In this document: positions 32,226 to 40,272 of the stretch, in pieces
Position numbering within the stretch: the first letter of the stretch is position 1
How the letters are laid out: each line of letters opens with the position of its first letter
Assembly (NCBI GenBank): GCA_002699585.1
Contig: PABP01000009.1
Location: 607,750 to 671,749, forward strand
Reading direction: 5' to 3'
Length of the DNA: 64,000 nucleotides
From: Anaerolineaceae bacterium
Lineage (GTDB): Bacteria; Chloroflexota; Anaerolineae; Aggregatilineales; Phototrophicaceae
Position numbers and translations under genes: made by a program
The notes under the pieces: generated by a model
Databases searched by the model: none
What the model saw: the letters and a program-made list of their open reading frames with translations, nothing else
What the model was told of the DNA's origin: nothing

Positions 32226-33863
32226 CTACTTCAAAATGTAGTGCGTGCCCTTCTTAGAGCCGACTTTGATGAGGATACCTTTTTCGACCATATCCACTAG
32301 ATCGAGGCGCAACGTTTCCGCTGAGACGCCGTCACACAATCCGCGATACTCGCGGTTGGTGATCGACCCTTGTTCACGGATGTATTGCAGTGCCCGTGCC
32401 TGCCGATGGTTCGTATTGCGGACCCATTCGGGCGGCTTGGGCTTCTCGCGCTCGTTCAGTAGCGTAACCGCAAAACTGTAAGGCCGTGCGTCAAAAGTCG
32501 GTGGGCGATGTCCGGCTTGCTCCATGACTTCAATCATGCGGTCGATGCCCAGGCCCAGTTCTTCAATATAACCCCACTGGAACAGCCCATTCACCAGACG
32601 CGGATTTCGGCTGAAATGCTCGTCCTTGATGTTCTCTATGGTGATGAAACCGGGCAAGCCACCTGGGGAGATGACTTCCAGGCGGTCAGAATACATGCGC
32701 AGTTCGATGCGCCGCCCACGCAGCCGATAGTCGCGGTGGCAGATGGCGTTCACGATGGCTTCACGCACGGCAAATTGTGGGTATTCCGTCTTTTCTTCGC
32801 GTTCCAGCCCCTTGACTACGGCACTGACCGCCATCTCGCTCCAGATCAAATTCCACGAGGCTTCGATCAAGCGGGGGAGGGGGCCTGTCAGTTCTTCACG
32901 GCGCGTATAACCCGCTAGGCCGCTTTCGCCACGCGGCGTCGTGCCCACGAACTTAGCGAAGACCACGCTGCTCTGCGGCAACCACTGCTGTGGATATTCA
33001 CAGAACAGCAGCACGCCCGTAACCGTTGGCTGGCCATCAGAAGTAATCGCGCCAATCTCTTGCAGCAGGTCATCGACCTTGCCGTTATACGGGCGCTTGG
33101 TCCGTTCTGCGCGTTTTTCAAGGTACTCGTCGATCATCTTGCGGCTGAAGTCGTCGCGCGTCGCACCAGGGACAATCTCTGATTCAAACGCGCCGGTGCT
33201 CTTGGCACTGGCCAACCGCAGAATTTCCTGGCCACCTAGCGGGCGGTTACGTGCGCCGCTGCGGATCAGGACACGGCCATCTTCTAGCGCGTGTAGTTCG
33301 ATGCTGCGTGGCACCCGGATCGCATAGACCGTGAATTTCTCGTTTTCATTGCCTTTTGCTTCAGTTGCCTTGCTGTCGTCTTTCTTGTCAGCAGCTTGGG
33401 CATCTTTTTCGTCTTTGGCAGATGAGGCCTTGGCATCCTTATCCGATGACGCTTTTTCAGTGCCTTTGTCATCAGATGTCTTATCGTCAGATGCTTTATC
33501 AGCCGAAGAATCGTCTTTTTTGCTCTCTGGCTCAGTCGTTTTGACCTGACCGTTGCTGCTGCTCTTGTCAGCATCGTCATTAGGTGCATTCAGGTCCGCT
33601 GCGCTGACTTCCAACTCTTCCCACTTATCGACGACGACGGGCGGGTTGTATAGGTCGTCAGCAGCCTTCATGGCCTGCTGGACATCGTCAGGTTTGACTT
33701 TTGTGGCCCCCTGATTGCCTTTTTCCGACAGACCAATCAGAATCGTGCCGCCCTCCGTATTGGCCAGGGCGACTAATGTTTCTGCCAGAATTTGCGGGTC
33801 AGCCGTTTCCATGAATGCGAGACGAGGTCCCGCACCACCTATAATAAGGTTATTATTCAGCAT
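32226..33863 (-). CDS. AlbA/Schlafen-type ATP-binding regulator with charged insertion
   Basis: 545 aa. The N-terminus (about 15-75, AETLVALANTEGGTILIGLS) is the AlbA_2/Schlafen domain; residues about 360-475 form the RecG-like/HATPase_c_4 domain (REAIVNAICHRDY, then GLGIDRMIEVMEQAGH). The C-terminal 60 residues form a winged helix (EQGSITNREYRGLCDGVSAE). The N-terminal domain is split by about 85 residues (92-176) made almost only of Lys, Asp, Ser, Ala and Glu, which must be disordered. Such proteins are usually taken as transcription regulators, and some Schlafen-like ones act in phage defence; neither is shown here. No partner gene lies next to it. Confidence 0.82.
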   Translation of the reverse strand: MLNNNLIIGGAGPRLAFMETADPQILAETLVALANTEGGTILIGLSEKGNQGATKVKPDDVQQAMKAADDLYNPPVVVDKWEELEVSAADLNAPNDDADKSSSNGQVKTTEPESKKDDSSADKASDDKTSDDKGTEKASSDKDAKASSAKDEKDAQAADKKDDSKATEAKGNENEKFTVYAIRVPRSIELHALEDGRVLIRSGARNRPLGGQEILRLASAKSTGAFESEIVPGATRDDFSRKMIDEYLEKRAERTKRPYNGKVDDLLQEIGAITSDGQPTVTGVLLFCEYPQQWLPQSSVVFAKFVGTTPRGESGLAGYTRREELTGPLPRLIEASWNLIWSEMAVSAVVKGLEREEKTEYPQFAVREAIVNAICHRDYRLRGRRIELRMYSDRLEVISPGGLPGFITIENIKDEHFSRNPRLVNGLFQWGYIEELGLGIDRMIEVMEQAGHRPPTFDARPYSFAVTLLNEREKPKPPEWVRNTNHRQARALQYIREQGSITNREYRGLCDGVSAETLRLDLVDMVEKGILIKVGSKKGTHYILK

Positions 33864-34219
33864 GATGCAACGCCATTGTGATGAGTCGATTGGTCGGTAT
33901 GGACTGGATAAAATATTCTAACATAGTTATACATGCAGTGCGCACAAATACTTGGTGATAAGCTTCTGGCTAGCAGCGAGACTGGGATGTTGCTTGGGTC
34001 GAATATGTAAAGCTCGTTTGCGTAGACTCGTTTGCGTAAGGCTCAATTGCGCGATGTTCAAAATTATAAGTGCTGCTGGATGTGTTGGATTGCTTGTAAA
34101 AAACCATCTAACTCATTGTATCGTGTTTTATGGTCACAATCTATGTGACTTTGTGATACTTTAAGCCTATTCGTTTTGAGTATAATCATGATAGACAGCC
34201 ACTTTGGAGTTTTTTTGCA
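33864..34219. other. Intergenic region with a 14-bp imperfect tandem repeat
   Basis: About 355 bases without a gene. CTCGTTTGCGTA occurs at 34013-34024 and 34027-34038 (14-base period), with a degenerate third copy CTCAATTGCG at 34042. TATAAT at 34181-34186 could be the -10 of the following gene, but no -35 at the right distance is good. The rest is AT-rich and featureless to me. Confidence 0.6.
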
Positions 34220-34693
34220 ATGGAATATGCTTTTTTAGGGTCAGGCTTACTCTTAGTAATGGTTTTGCGATCAGTCCTGATTGTCATCGGTGTTCACAAA
34301 GACCCTATTCTACGCAGTTTTGAAAAATATGGTGAAGAATCTCGTTACAGCCCCTTTATCGTCATGATTATTTGGGCAAGCCTCTTTATTGCCTATCACA
34401 TGGTCATTTTTTTGCCATCACCAGGGCTGTTTTTCATGGTACTCGTCGTTAGTGCGGTTCTTGTCAATGCGATGTTCATCAACCCATCGTCATTTTTTGC
34501 GCGCTTACGACCTCTTTTTGATCGCTTCCCACGCTGGTATGTTGAGCTTTCACGCCGCACCACGCGGGAAGAGCGCCGCCGGATTGCTTACCTCTGGCTG
34601 CGGCTGCCCATACGGACCCGTGTTCTCTACAACACCCATGATTTTTACTTCTTTAAATGGGCGGATCTGGTGCTGCTCTCAATAGCCCGCTAG
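34220..34693 (+). CDS. Membrane protein of unknown function (157 aa)
   Basis: Three hydrophobic helices: about 5-22, 47-63 and 70-88. A strongly basic cytoplasmic tail follows (SRRTTREERRRIAYLWLRLPIRTR), ending with an aromatic stretch (HDFYFFKWADLVLLSIAR). GGAG lies about ten bases before the ATG. No family recognised; it converges on a small membrane protein gene. Confidence 0.6.
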   Translation: MEYAFLGSGLLLVMVLRSVLIVIGVHKDPILRSFEKYGEESRYSPFIVMIIWASLFIAYHMVIFLPSPGLFFMVLVVSAVLVNAMFINPSSFFARLRPLFDRFPRWYVELSRRTTREERRRIAYLWLRLPIRTRVLYNTHDFYFFKWADLVLLSIAR

Positions 34694-34702
34694 GCCAGCG
34701 AG

Positions 34703-34930
34703 CTAATCCTCGCGGGAGTTGCGGACGTAGAGCGCATACAACCCGGCGATAATGCCGATCACAACCGGCGGTGAACATAGCGCTGTAAACAGGCGTGTCG
34801 CCTGGTCAACCTGATCTAGGGCCGCGTAAATCAGCAAAAATAGAACAATGCCGATAACGGCCAGGACAAGCCCCACGACCAATGCCTGGATGAGTGTGCG
34901 GTTCGGCGAGGATCCGTTTTTGTTTTGCAT
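34703..34930 (-). CDS. Small two-helix membrane protein (75 aa)
   Basis: MQNKNGSSPNRTL, then helix 1 (about 15-37) and helix 2 (about 47-68), and a charged end (RNSRED). The ATG at 34930 has GAGG about nine bases upstream. A longer frame to 35044 overlaps the tRNA-Gln gene and is not credible. Function unknown. Confidence 0.55.
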   Translation of the reverse strand: MQNKNGSSPNRTLIQALVVGLVLAVIGIVLFLLIYAALDQVDQATRLFTALCSPPVVIGIIAGLYALYVRNSRED

Positions 34931-34992
34931 GGACCATACCTCGTGCAGGCTGGCGAATTGCCACCCGAATTGGCTAGCGATATGTCGACAAC

Positions 34993-35014
34993 AAAAAAGC
35001 CGCGCGAACGCGGC
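34993..35014 (-). terminator. Intrinsic terminator after tRNA-Gln
   Basis: On the minus strand GCCGCG-TTCG-CGCGGC followed by TTTTTT: a tetraloop hairpin with strong T-run, seven bases after the tRNA 3' end. It ends the gltX-tRNA unit. Confidence 0.93.
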
Positions 35015-35020
35015 AAATTG

Positions 35021-35092
35021 CTGGGGGACCTGGACTCGAACCAAGAACGATAGATCCAGAATCTACTGTTTTGCCAATTAAACTATCCCCCA
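35021..35092 (-). tRNA. tRNA-Gln (anticodon CTG)
   Basis: The minus strand folds as a cloverleaf: acceptor TGGGGGA/TCCCCCA, D-arm GTTT...AAAC with TTGG in the loop, anticodon arm GTAGA-TTCTGGA-TCTAT with CTG at 34-36, T-arm CTTGG-TTCGAGT-CCAGG, discriminator G. CCA is not encoded. The first pair T-A (U1-A72) is usual for bacterial tRNA-Gln. It lies 85 bases after gltX on the same strand. Confidence 0.95.
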
Positions 35093-35177
35093 ATAAGGAG
35101 GCTAAAAATATCATGCAATCAGCCAGAATTCAAGACCCAAACCGCTGATTTACATAGATATTTTGCCACCCGTTTAG

Positions 35178-36674
35178 CTAAATATCTGCGAACTGGCCTA
35201 AGGCCAATTCCAACCGCCGGATGGACTCGTCCTTGCCCAGGATTTCCATCGTTTCAAAGGTCGGCGTGGAAATCGTCTGTCCGGTCAGGGCGACGCGCAG
35301 TGTACCGAACAATTGCCCATTTTTGACATCCAATTCCTGCGCCAGATCCTTGAAGGTCGCATACAAATCATTATGTTCGAAGCTCTCTGATGCTTCCAGC
35401 ACGGTGATAGATGCCTCCAGGCAGCGTTTGGTTCCGGCAGCATCCATCTTCTTCTGGATGAGCATGTCCGCAGGCGGTGCCTGGAACTTTGACCAATCTT
35501 CGAAGAAGAACCCGGCTAGGCCGATGAACTCATTCAGCGTCTTGATGCGCGTCTGTGCAACCGGGGCCACCTTACCAACCAGCTCTGGGTCGGCATTTAG
35601 TCCGGCCTCAGCGACGACGGGTACCAGTAATTCAGCCAGTGCCTCTGGCGCTTTCTCACGGATGTATAGGCCGTTGAGCCAATCTAGCTTCTCGACCGGG
35701 AAGGCCGCGTTTGCTGGATTCACATCTTTTAGATCAAAGCGCTCAATGGCTTCTTCGACAGTGAAAATCTCCTTATCATCGCCGAAGTTCCAGCCAATAT
35801 TTGCCAAGAAGTTGAACGTGGCATCGGACAGATACCCGGCCTCAATATACTCGCTCACCTTGATGAGGACGCGCTGGCCACTCTGGTCGAAAGACTCTTT
35901 GCGTTTGCTCAGCTTACCCTGACCATTGGGGTTCAGGATCAAGGGCAGGTGCGCGTGTTGTGGCATTTCCCAGCCGAATGCGTTCCAGATGTTGATATGC
36001 AGTGGGAATGAGGGCAACCATTCTTGGCCGCGCGTCGTATGCGTGATTTCCATGTAATGGTCATCGACCACATGCGCCAGATGGTAAGTCGGGAATCCGT
36101 CCGACTTTAAGATAACGGCATCCTGCAACGTATTGTTTGGGAACTCGACATCGCCCAGAATGATGTCATGGCCCTTGGTGGTGCCTTCCAGCGGCATCTT
36201 CATGCGCACGACATAGGGCAGACCCTCGGCTTCTTTAGCAGCGACCTCGTCAGCGGTCAGCGTGCGGCAGTGCCGATCATAACCGGGGGGCTCTTTGCGA
36301 GCCTGTTTCTCTTTGTTGACGCGGTCCAGGCGCTCTGATGTGCAGAAGCACTTATAGGCTTTGTCGTTGTCCAGCAGCCACTGTACCGAATCCTGATACA
36401 GCTTGAGGCGCTCGGACTGAATGTAGGGGGCATATGGTCCGCCCACATCTGGACCTTCATCGTATTCCAATCCCAGCCAGCGCAGCGCTCCGATGATGTA
36501 ATCCAGCGACCCTTCGACGAAGCGTTTCTGGTCGGTGTCTTCAATACGCAGGATGAATTGGCCACCACAGTGTTTGGCATACAGCCAGCCAAAGACGGCC
36601 TGACGCAGGTTACCAATATGCATAGGACCAGTTGGGCTGGGGGCAAAGCGCGTACGAACGGGCTTATCGCTCAC
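35178..36674 (-). CDS. gltX: Glutamyl-tRNA synthetase
   Basis: Class I synthetase of 498 aa. The HIGH motif is PSPTGPMHIGNLRQA (about residues 12-26) and the KMSKS motif is GKLSKRKES (about 255). The long all-helical C-terminal half (about 330-498) is the bacterial anticodon-binding domain. Start GTG at 36674 with AAGGAG eight bases upstream. Since a tRNA-Gln follows in the same unit, and no GlnRS is in the window, this may be a non-discriminating enzyme that also charges tRNA-Gln with Glu for the GatCAB route (inference). Confidence 0.95.
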   Translation of the reverse strand: MSDKPVRTRFAPSPTGPMHIGNLRQAVFGWLYAKHCGGQFILRIEDTDQKRFVEGSLDYIIGALRWLGLEYDEGPDVGGPYAPYIQSERLKLYQDSVQWLLDNDKAYKCFCTSERLDRVNKEKQARKEPPGYDRHCRTLTADEVAAKEAEGLPYVVRMKMPLEGTTKGHDIILGDVEFPNNTLQDAVILKSDGFPTYHLAHVVDDHYMEITHTTRGQEWLPSFPLHINIWNAFGWEMPQHAHLPLILNPNGQGKLSKRKESFDQSGQRVLIKVSEYIEAGYLSDATFNFLANIGWNFGDDKEIFTVEEAIERFDLKDVNPANAAFPVEKLDWLNGLYIREKAPEALAELLVPVVAEAGLNADPELVGKVAPVAQTRIKTLNEFIGLAGFFFEDWSKFQAPPADMLIQKKMDAAGTKRCLEASITVLEASESFEHNDLYATFKDLAQELDVKNGQLFGTLRVALTGQTISTPTFETMEILGKDESIRRLELALGQFADI

Positions 36675-36786
36675 TCGGAGTCTCCTTATTGATGTTTAGT
36701 TGGACAGCTATAGAGCTATTGTAACGATGGGAGTGGAACCCATGAAGGGGCAGGTTTTGGAGATCAGGTTGTGCGCGGTCAGTCGC

Positions 36787-37929
36787 CTAGATCATCAAAC
36801 GCTTGCGACGTACGATCACGCTTTGTACCAGACCAATACCAATCATCGTGAACAGCAGTGATGTCCCGCCGGAACTGACGAACGGCAATGTCAGGCCTGT
36901 TACAGGCATCAAGCTCAGGTTCATGCCGATAGATACCACCGTCTGGAAGAAGACCATCCCTGCGACCCCATAACAGATCATGCTGCCGAGAGGATCAGCC
37001 GCATATCGCGCGCCGCGCAAAATACGGAACACGACAAAGCCAAGCAGGCTCATGGTGGCGACGGCACCCACGAAGCCAAACTCATGCGAAATAACACTGA
37101 AGATAAAGTCGGTATGGCGCACGCGCAAAAAGCGACCACTGTTCTGTGGACCCGCTGTATAACCCTTGCCAAATAAGCCACCGGAACCAATCGAAATGAT
37201 AGCCTGGTCGATGTTATAGCGTGCTTCCTGGATGGCTTCGTCCCCTTCGCAGGCATCCATCGCGATGCAGATAAAGGTCGTGAAGCGCGCCACCTGATAC
37301 GCTTCTAATTTCTGAAAGCCGATAGGCACGATGATAGCTGCGGCTGTCCCCAATAGGGCAATATGCCGCAAGCGCAGGCCCGCACCCCAACTGATAGCAA
37401 ACCAGATGACACCAAATACAATCGTCGTACCCAGGTCCGGCTGAATGAATATCAGCGCAGTCGGTATGCCCAGGTGGATTAACGATTTGAATACGGTACT
37501 CAGGCTGTCGAGTTTAGTGTAATTGCGCGTATAGAAGGTTGATAGCGTGACGATAATGATGATCTTGCCGATTTCTGAGGGCTGGATACGAATACCCAGG
37601 TTAATCCAGCGCTGGGCACCGGCATCGCCCTCTACACCCACCAGGCGCACCATCAGCAGGAGGATAATCATGGCGACATACAACCACATGTGCAGGCCGC
37701 CCAATGTGCGATAGTCGATGATCGTCAACACAAATACGGCAATCACGCTAGCAATCGCAAACGTGATCTGATCGGGCACGCGGTTAATGAGATCCGGGTC
37801 GACAGCCCCCTGAGTCGCACTCGCAATCACGAGAATGCCGAAGACGATCAAAACAAGCGTCGCGGCCAGCAGCAAGTAGTCAAAACGTCTGAAGATGTTG
37901 GTTTCCTGGTACATAGCGTCCAGTGTCAC
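36787..37929 (-). CDS. rodA: Rod-shape glycosyltransferase RodA (SEDS family)
   Basis: 380 aa, about ten membrane helices. SEDS proteins polymerise glycan strands from lipid II. Features: the C-terminal LTLPFVSSGGTSLLFTMIGIGLV and the middle GVEGDAGAQRWINLGI-RIQPSEI stretch with the catalytic Asp loop. It follows minE and lies downstream of mrdA and mreBCD, so RodA is preferred over FtsW. The ATG at 37929 or the one five codons on (37914) could be the start. Confidence 0.92.
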   Translation of the reverse strand: MTLDAMYQETNIFRRFDYLLLAATLVLIVFGILVIASATQGAVDPDLINRVPDQITFAIASVIAVFVLTIIDYRTLGGLHMWLYVAMIILLLMVRLVGVEGDAGAQRWINLGIRIQPSEIGKIIIIVTLSTFYTRNYTKLDSLSTVFKSLIHLGIPTALIFIQPDLGTTIVFGVIWFAISWGAGLRLRHIALLGTAAAIIVPIGFQKLEAYQVARFTTFICIAMDACEGDEAIQEARYNIDQAIISIGSGGLFGKGYTAGPQNSGRFLRVRHTDFIFSVISHEFGFVGAVATMSLLGFVVFRILRGARYAADPLGSMICYGVAGMVFFQTVVSIGMNLSLMPVTGLTLPFVSSGGTSLLFTMIGIGLVQSVIVRRKRLMI

Positions 37930-38001
37930 ACTAACGACAACGCGGCGGGATTATACTGGCTGTTATGGAGCCTGATAAGTGACAATTTGAGCGGAGCGAC
38001 C

Positions 38002-38457
38002 TTAAACCGGGTCGTTATCGTCTTCAGTAGGGGGTTCGTCGGTTTCAGCGTTGAGTGCGTCATCCTCGATAAAACTGGGTTCGACCATTTCCTTGGGGGT
38101 GTCCCCGTCGTCGGCAAACGTGTTTTGTGTTTGCTTGGTCTTGGCTTGCTCCCACGCTTCCAGGTCAGCGTCGTAGTCCGCGTCGCTTGGCAGGACATCC
38201 TTGGCTTTCTGGAAGGGAATGTCGGCAACCAACGCGCTGGAGCGGTCGCGCTGCTCCAGCGAAATATCGACCATATCGTGGTCATAAGAAACGTATTTGG
38301 CAATGACCTGTAGAATCTCGGCTTTCATCTCTGCCATACGCTCTGGCGGCAAATTGATGCGGTCATGCACCAACACGAACTCAAGACGAGACTTAGCGGT
38401 TGCGCCTGTACCGGGCTTATTGTTTTTTCCAAACATGCGATCGAAGAAGTTTGTCAT
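38002..38457 (-). CDS. minE: Cell-division topological specificity factor MinE, extended
   Basis: Residues 1-95 match MinE: membrane-binding start MTNFFDRMFGK, then AKSRLEFVLVHDRINLPPERM (MinD-activating helix) and the dimer domain to DISLEQRDRSSALVADIPF. Normal MinE is about 85-90 aa; here about 55 more residues follow, rich in Asp, Glu and Thr, with no predicted fold. MinE displaces MinC and stimulates MinD ATPase to place the septum. It follows minD after 41 bases. Confidence 0.9.
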   Translation of the reverse strand: MTNFFDRMFGKNNKPGTGATAKSRLEFVLVHDRINLPPERMAEMKAEILQVIAKYVSYDHDMVDISLEQRDRSSALVADIPFQKAKDVLPSDADYDADLEAWEQAKTKQTQNTFADDGDTPKEMVEPSFIEDDALNAETDEPPTEDDNDPV

Positions 38458-38498
38458 GATCGTCAGCTCCCTAGCTAAATGGCGGCTCCGCTATGGCT

Positions 38499-39293
38499 TT
38501 ACCCATTGAACAATTTAACTAATCTGCGGAAAAATCCGGGTTGTTGTTCCAGGTCCATCAAGGGCACATTCTGGCCCAGCAAGCGGCGCGCGATATTCTG
38601 GAAAGCCAAACCAGCTTTAGAATCTTCGTTTAGCGTGACGGGCACGCCACTGTTCGATGCCGGGATGACAAACTCGTCCTCCGGCACAATACCGATGATG
38701 TCCAGCGCCAGAATATCGGTGATATCGTCTGCCGACAGCATTTCACCCTTTTTGACCATATCCGGTTTCAAGCGATTAATAATCAGTTTACCGGGTTCCT
38801 TATTTTCTGCTTCCAATAATCCGATGATTCTGTCAGCATCGCGTACCGCGGAGACTTCCGGGTTAGTGACAATGATCACCTCATCGGCTGGGGCCACCGC
38901 ATTACGGAAGCCGCGCTCAATGCCCGCCGGGCTGTCAATGATGATGAAGTCGAATTCTGGTTTCAGCTTGGCGACAATGTCCAGCATATCAGCTGGGCTG
39001 ATGGCGGTTTTATCGCGCGTTTGTGCTGCCGGGATCAAGTATAGGCTGGGGAATTGCTTGTGCTTAATCAGCGCTTGCTTTAAGTTGCAGCGCCCTTCGA
39101 CGACATCTACAATGTCGTACACAATGCGGTTCTCCAGGCCCGTGACCACATCTAGATTACGCAGGCCGATGTCTGCATCTAGCATGACAACGCGTTGGTC
39201 CAGGCGAGATAGCGCCACACTAATGTTGGCTGTGGTCGTCGTCTTACCGACCCCGCCTTTCCCTGAAGTAACCGTAATGACACGTGCCCCCAT
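38499..39293 (-). CDS. minD: Septum-site determining ATPase MinD
   Basis: 264 aa. The deviant Walker A VTSGKGGVGKTTTTANI opens the protein. VMLDADIGLRNLD and FIIIDSPAGIERGF carry the switch residues. The C-terminal amphipathic helix GFFRRLVKLFNG is the membrane-targeting sequence. It forms the membrane-bound ATPase of the Min system with minC upstream and minE downstream. Confidence 0.96.
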   Translation of the reverse strand: MGARVITVTSGKGGVGKTTTTANISVALSRLDQRVVMLDADIGLRNLDVVTGLENRIVYDIVDVVEGRCNLKQALIKHKQFPSLYLIPAAQTRDKTAISPADMLDIVAKLKPEFDFIIIDSPAGIERGFRNAVAPADEVIIVTNPEVSAVRDADRIIGLLEAENKEPGKLIINRLKPDMVKKGEMLSADDITDILALDIIGIVPEDEFVIPASNSGVPVTLNEDSKAGLAFQNIARRLLGQNVPLMDLEQQPGFFRRLVKLFNG

Positions 39294-39424
39294 CTTGCTT
39301 CCCTTTCTGGCTGCACTCTATCGGGCCATTCCTGGCTATTGAAGGCCCGATGGGTATCTTTTACAACGCAAGTTTATGTTGTATGTATCAGTCGTATGTA
39401 TCAATTGTAAAAAGTCGTCAGGGC

Positions 39425-40147
39425 CTATGTCCAGGCTTCGACGACGATTTGATTATCACGCACAAAAGCGACTTCCGGCATGACCTGCCGTTGGTGTTCC
39501 GACGGTGAAGTGACGATATGATCGGCGATGCGCAACTGATTCGGGTTCATATCCAGCGCGCACACAATCACGCTGTCATCGCCTTCCGCACCTGCATGGA
39601 CCATACCACGCAGCTTGCCCCAGATAATCACATCCCCAGCGGCGATGATTTTGGCGCCAGGGTTCACATCACCAAACACGACGACATGCCCGCGGCTGTG
39701 GACCGTGCGCCCACTGCGCAGCGTTCGCTTGACCATCACACCTTGTGTGCCCGCTTCTTCGGAATCAATGGGTTTATCACCCCGATCATCGTTATCGCGG
39801 TCACGCTGTGGAATCTTGGTATCTTCCAGGTGCGAGTTGTCGATGGCAAAGGTCCGCAGGTCAAGTGAATTGGCCGATGCCAGCGTTGTTTCACTTTCAC
39901 TACGCACCAGCGATAGCAGCATCCCACGACGTTCGAGCAGGGCCTTCAGCGAACTCAATTCGTATTTGGGCACAGGTCGCGCACCCACATCGATTGTCAC
40001 TTTGGCCCCACTAAAGAAGGCACTTTGCTCGTCCAGTTTTTCGGCGAGTTCTTTAGTGATACTCAACCACTCTTCTGATGGACTCAGTGCAATCAGCAAA
40101 CCTTCTTTGGTGCCCTTAATCGATACCTGTTCTTGTTGATTGTTCAT
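39425..40147 (-). CDS. minC: Septum-site inhibitor MinC
   Basis: 240 aa. The N-terminal domain (about 1-110) inhibits FtsZ. The C-terminal beta-helix (about 130-235) has the Gly-rich repeats LRSGRTVHSRGHVVVFGDVN and AGDVIIWGKLRGMVHAGAEG, which bind MinD. A charged linker (RDRDNDDRGDKPIDSEE) joins the two. It precedes minD on the same strand, completing minCDE. Confidence 0.93.
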   Translation of the reverse strand: MNNQQEQVSIKGTKEGLLIALSPSEEWLSITKELAEKLDEQSAFFSGAKVTIDVGARPVPKYELSSLKALLERRGMLLSLVRSESETTLASANSLDLRTFAIDNSHLEDTKIPQRDRDNDDRGDKPIDSEEAGTQGVMVKRTLRSGRTVHSRGHVVVFGDVNPGAKIIAAGDVIIWGKLRGMVHAGAEGDDSVIVCALDMNPNQLRIADHIVTSPSEHQRQVMPEVAFVRDNQIVVEAWT

Positions 40148-40272
40148 GGAGTACGGAAATCTTCCTGATCTGACAATCCCGATTCCATCAGGCCAACGGG
40201 ACTATGCGTGCTATCTACAACTATACAGCGTTTTATAGGGTCTGCATGCAATTGCAGGTGATTTTAGCGAAG

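Noticed and set aside
34931-35044. N-terminal extension of the small two-helix membrane protein
   Set aside because: It would overlap the tRNA-Gln gene and its terminator; the ATG at 34930 has a better ribosome-binding site.
38479-39342. Plus-strand open frame of 287 codons opposite minD
   Set aside because: minD has every family motif; the opposite frame is Ser/Arg-rich without start signals.
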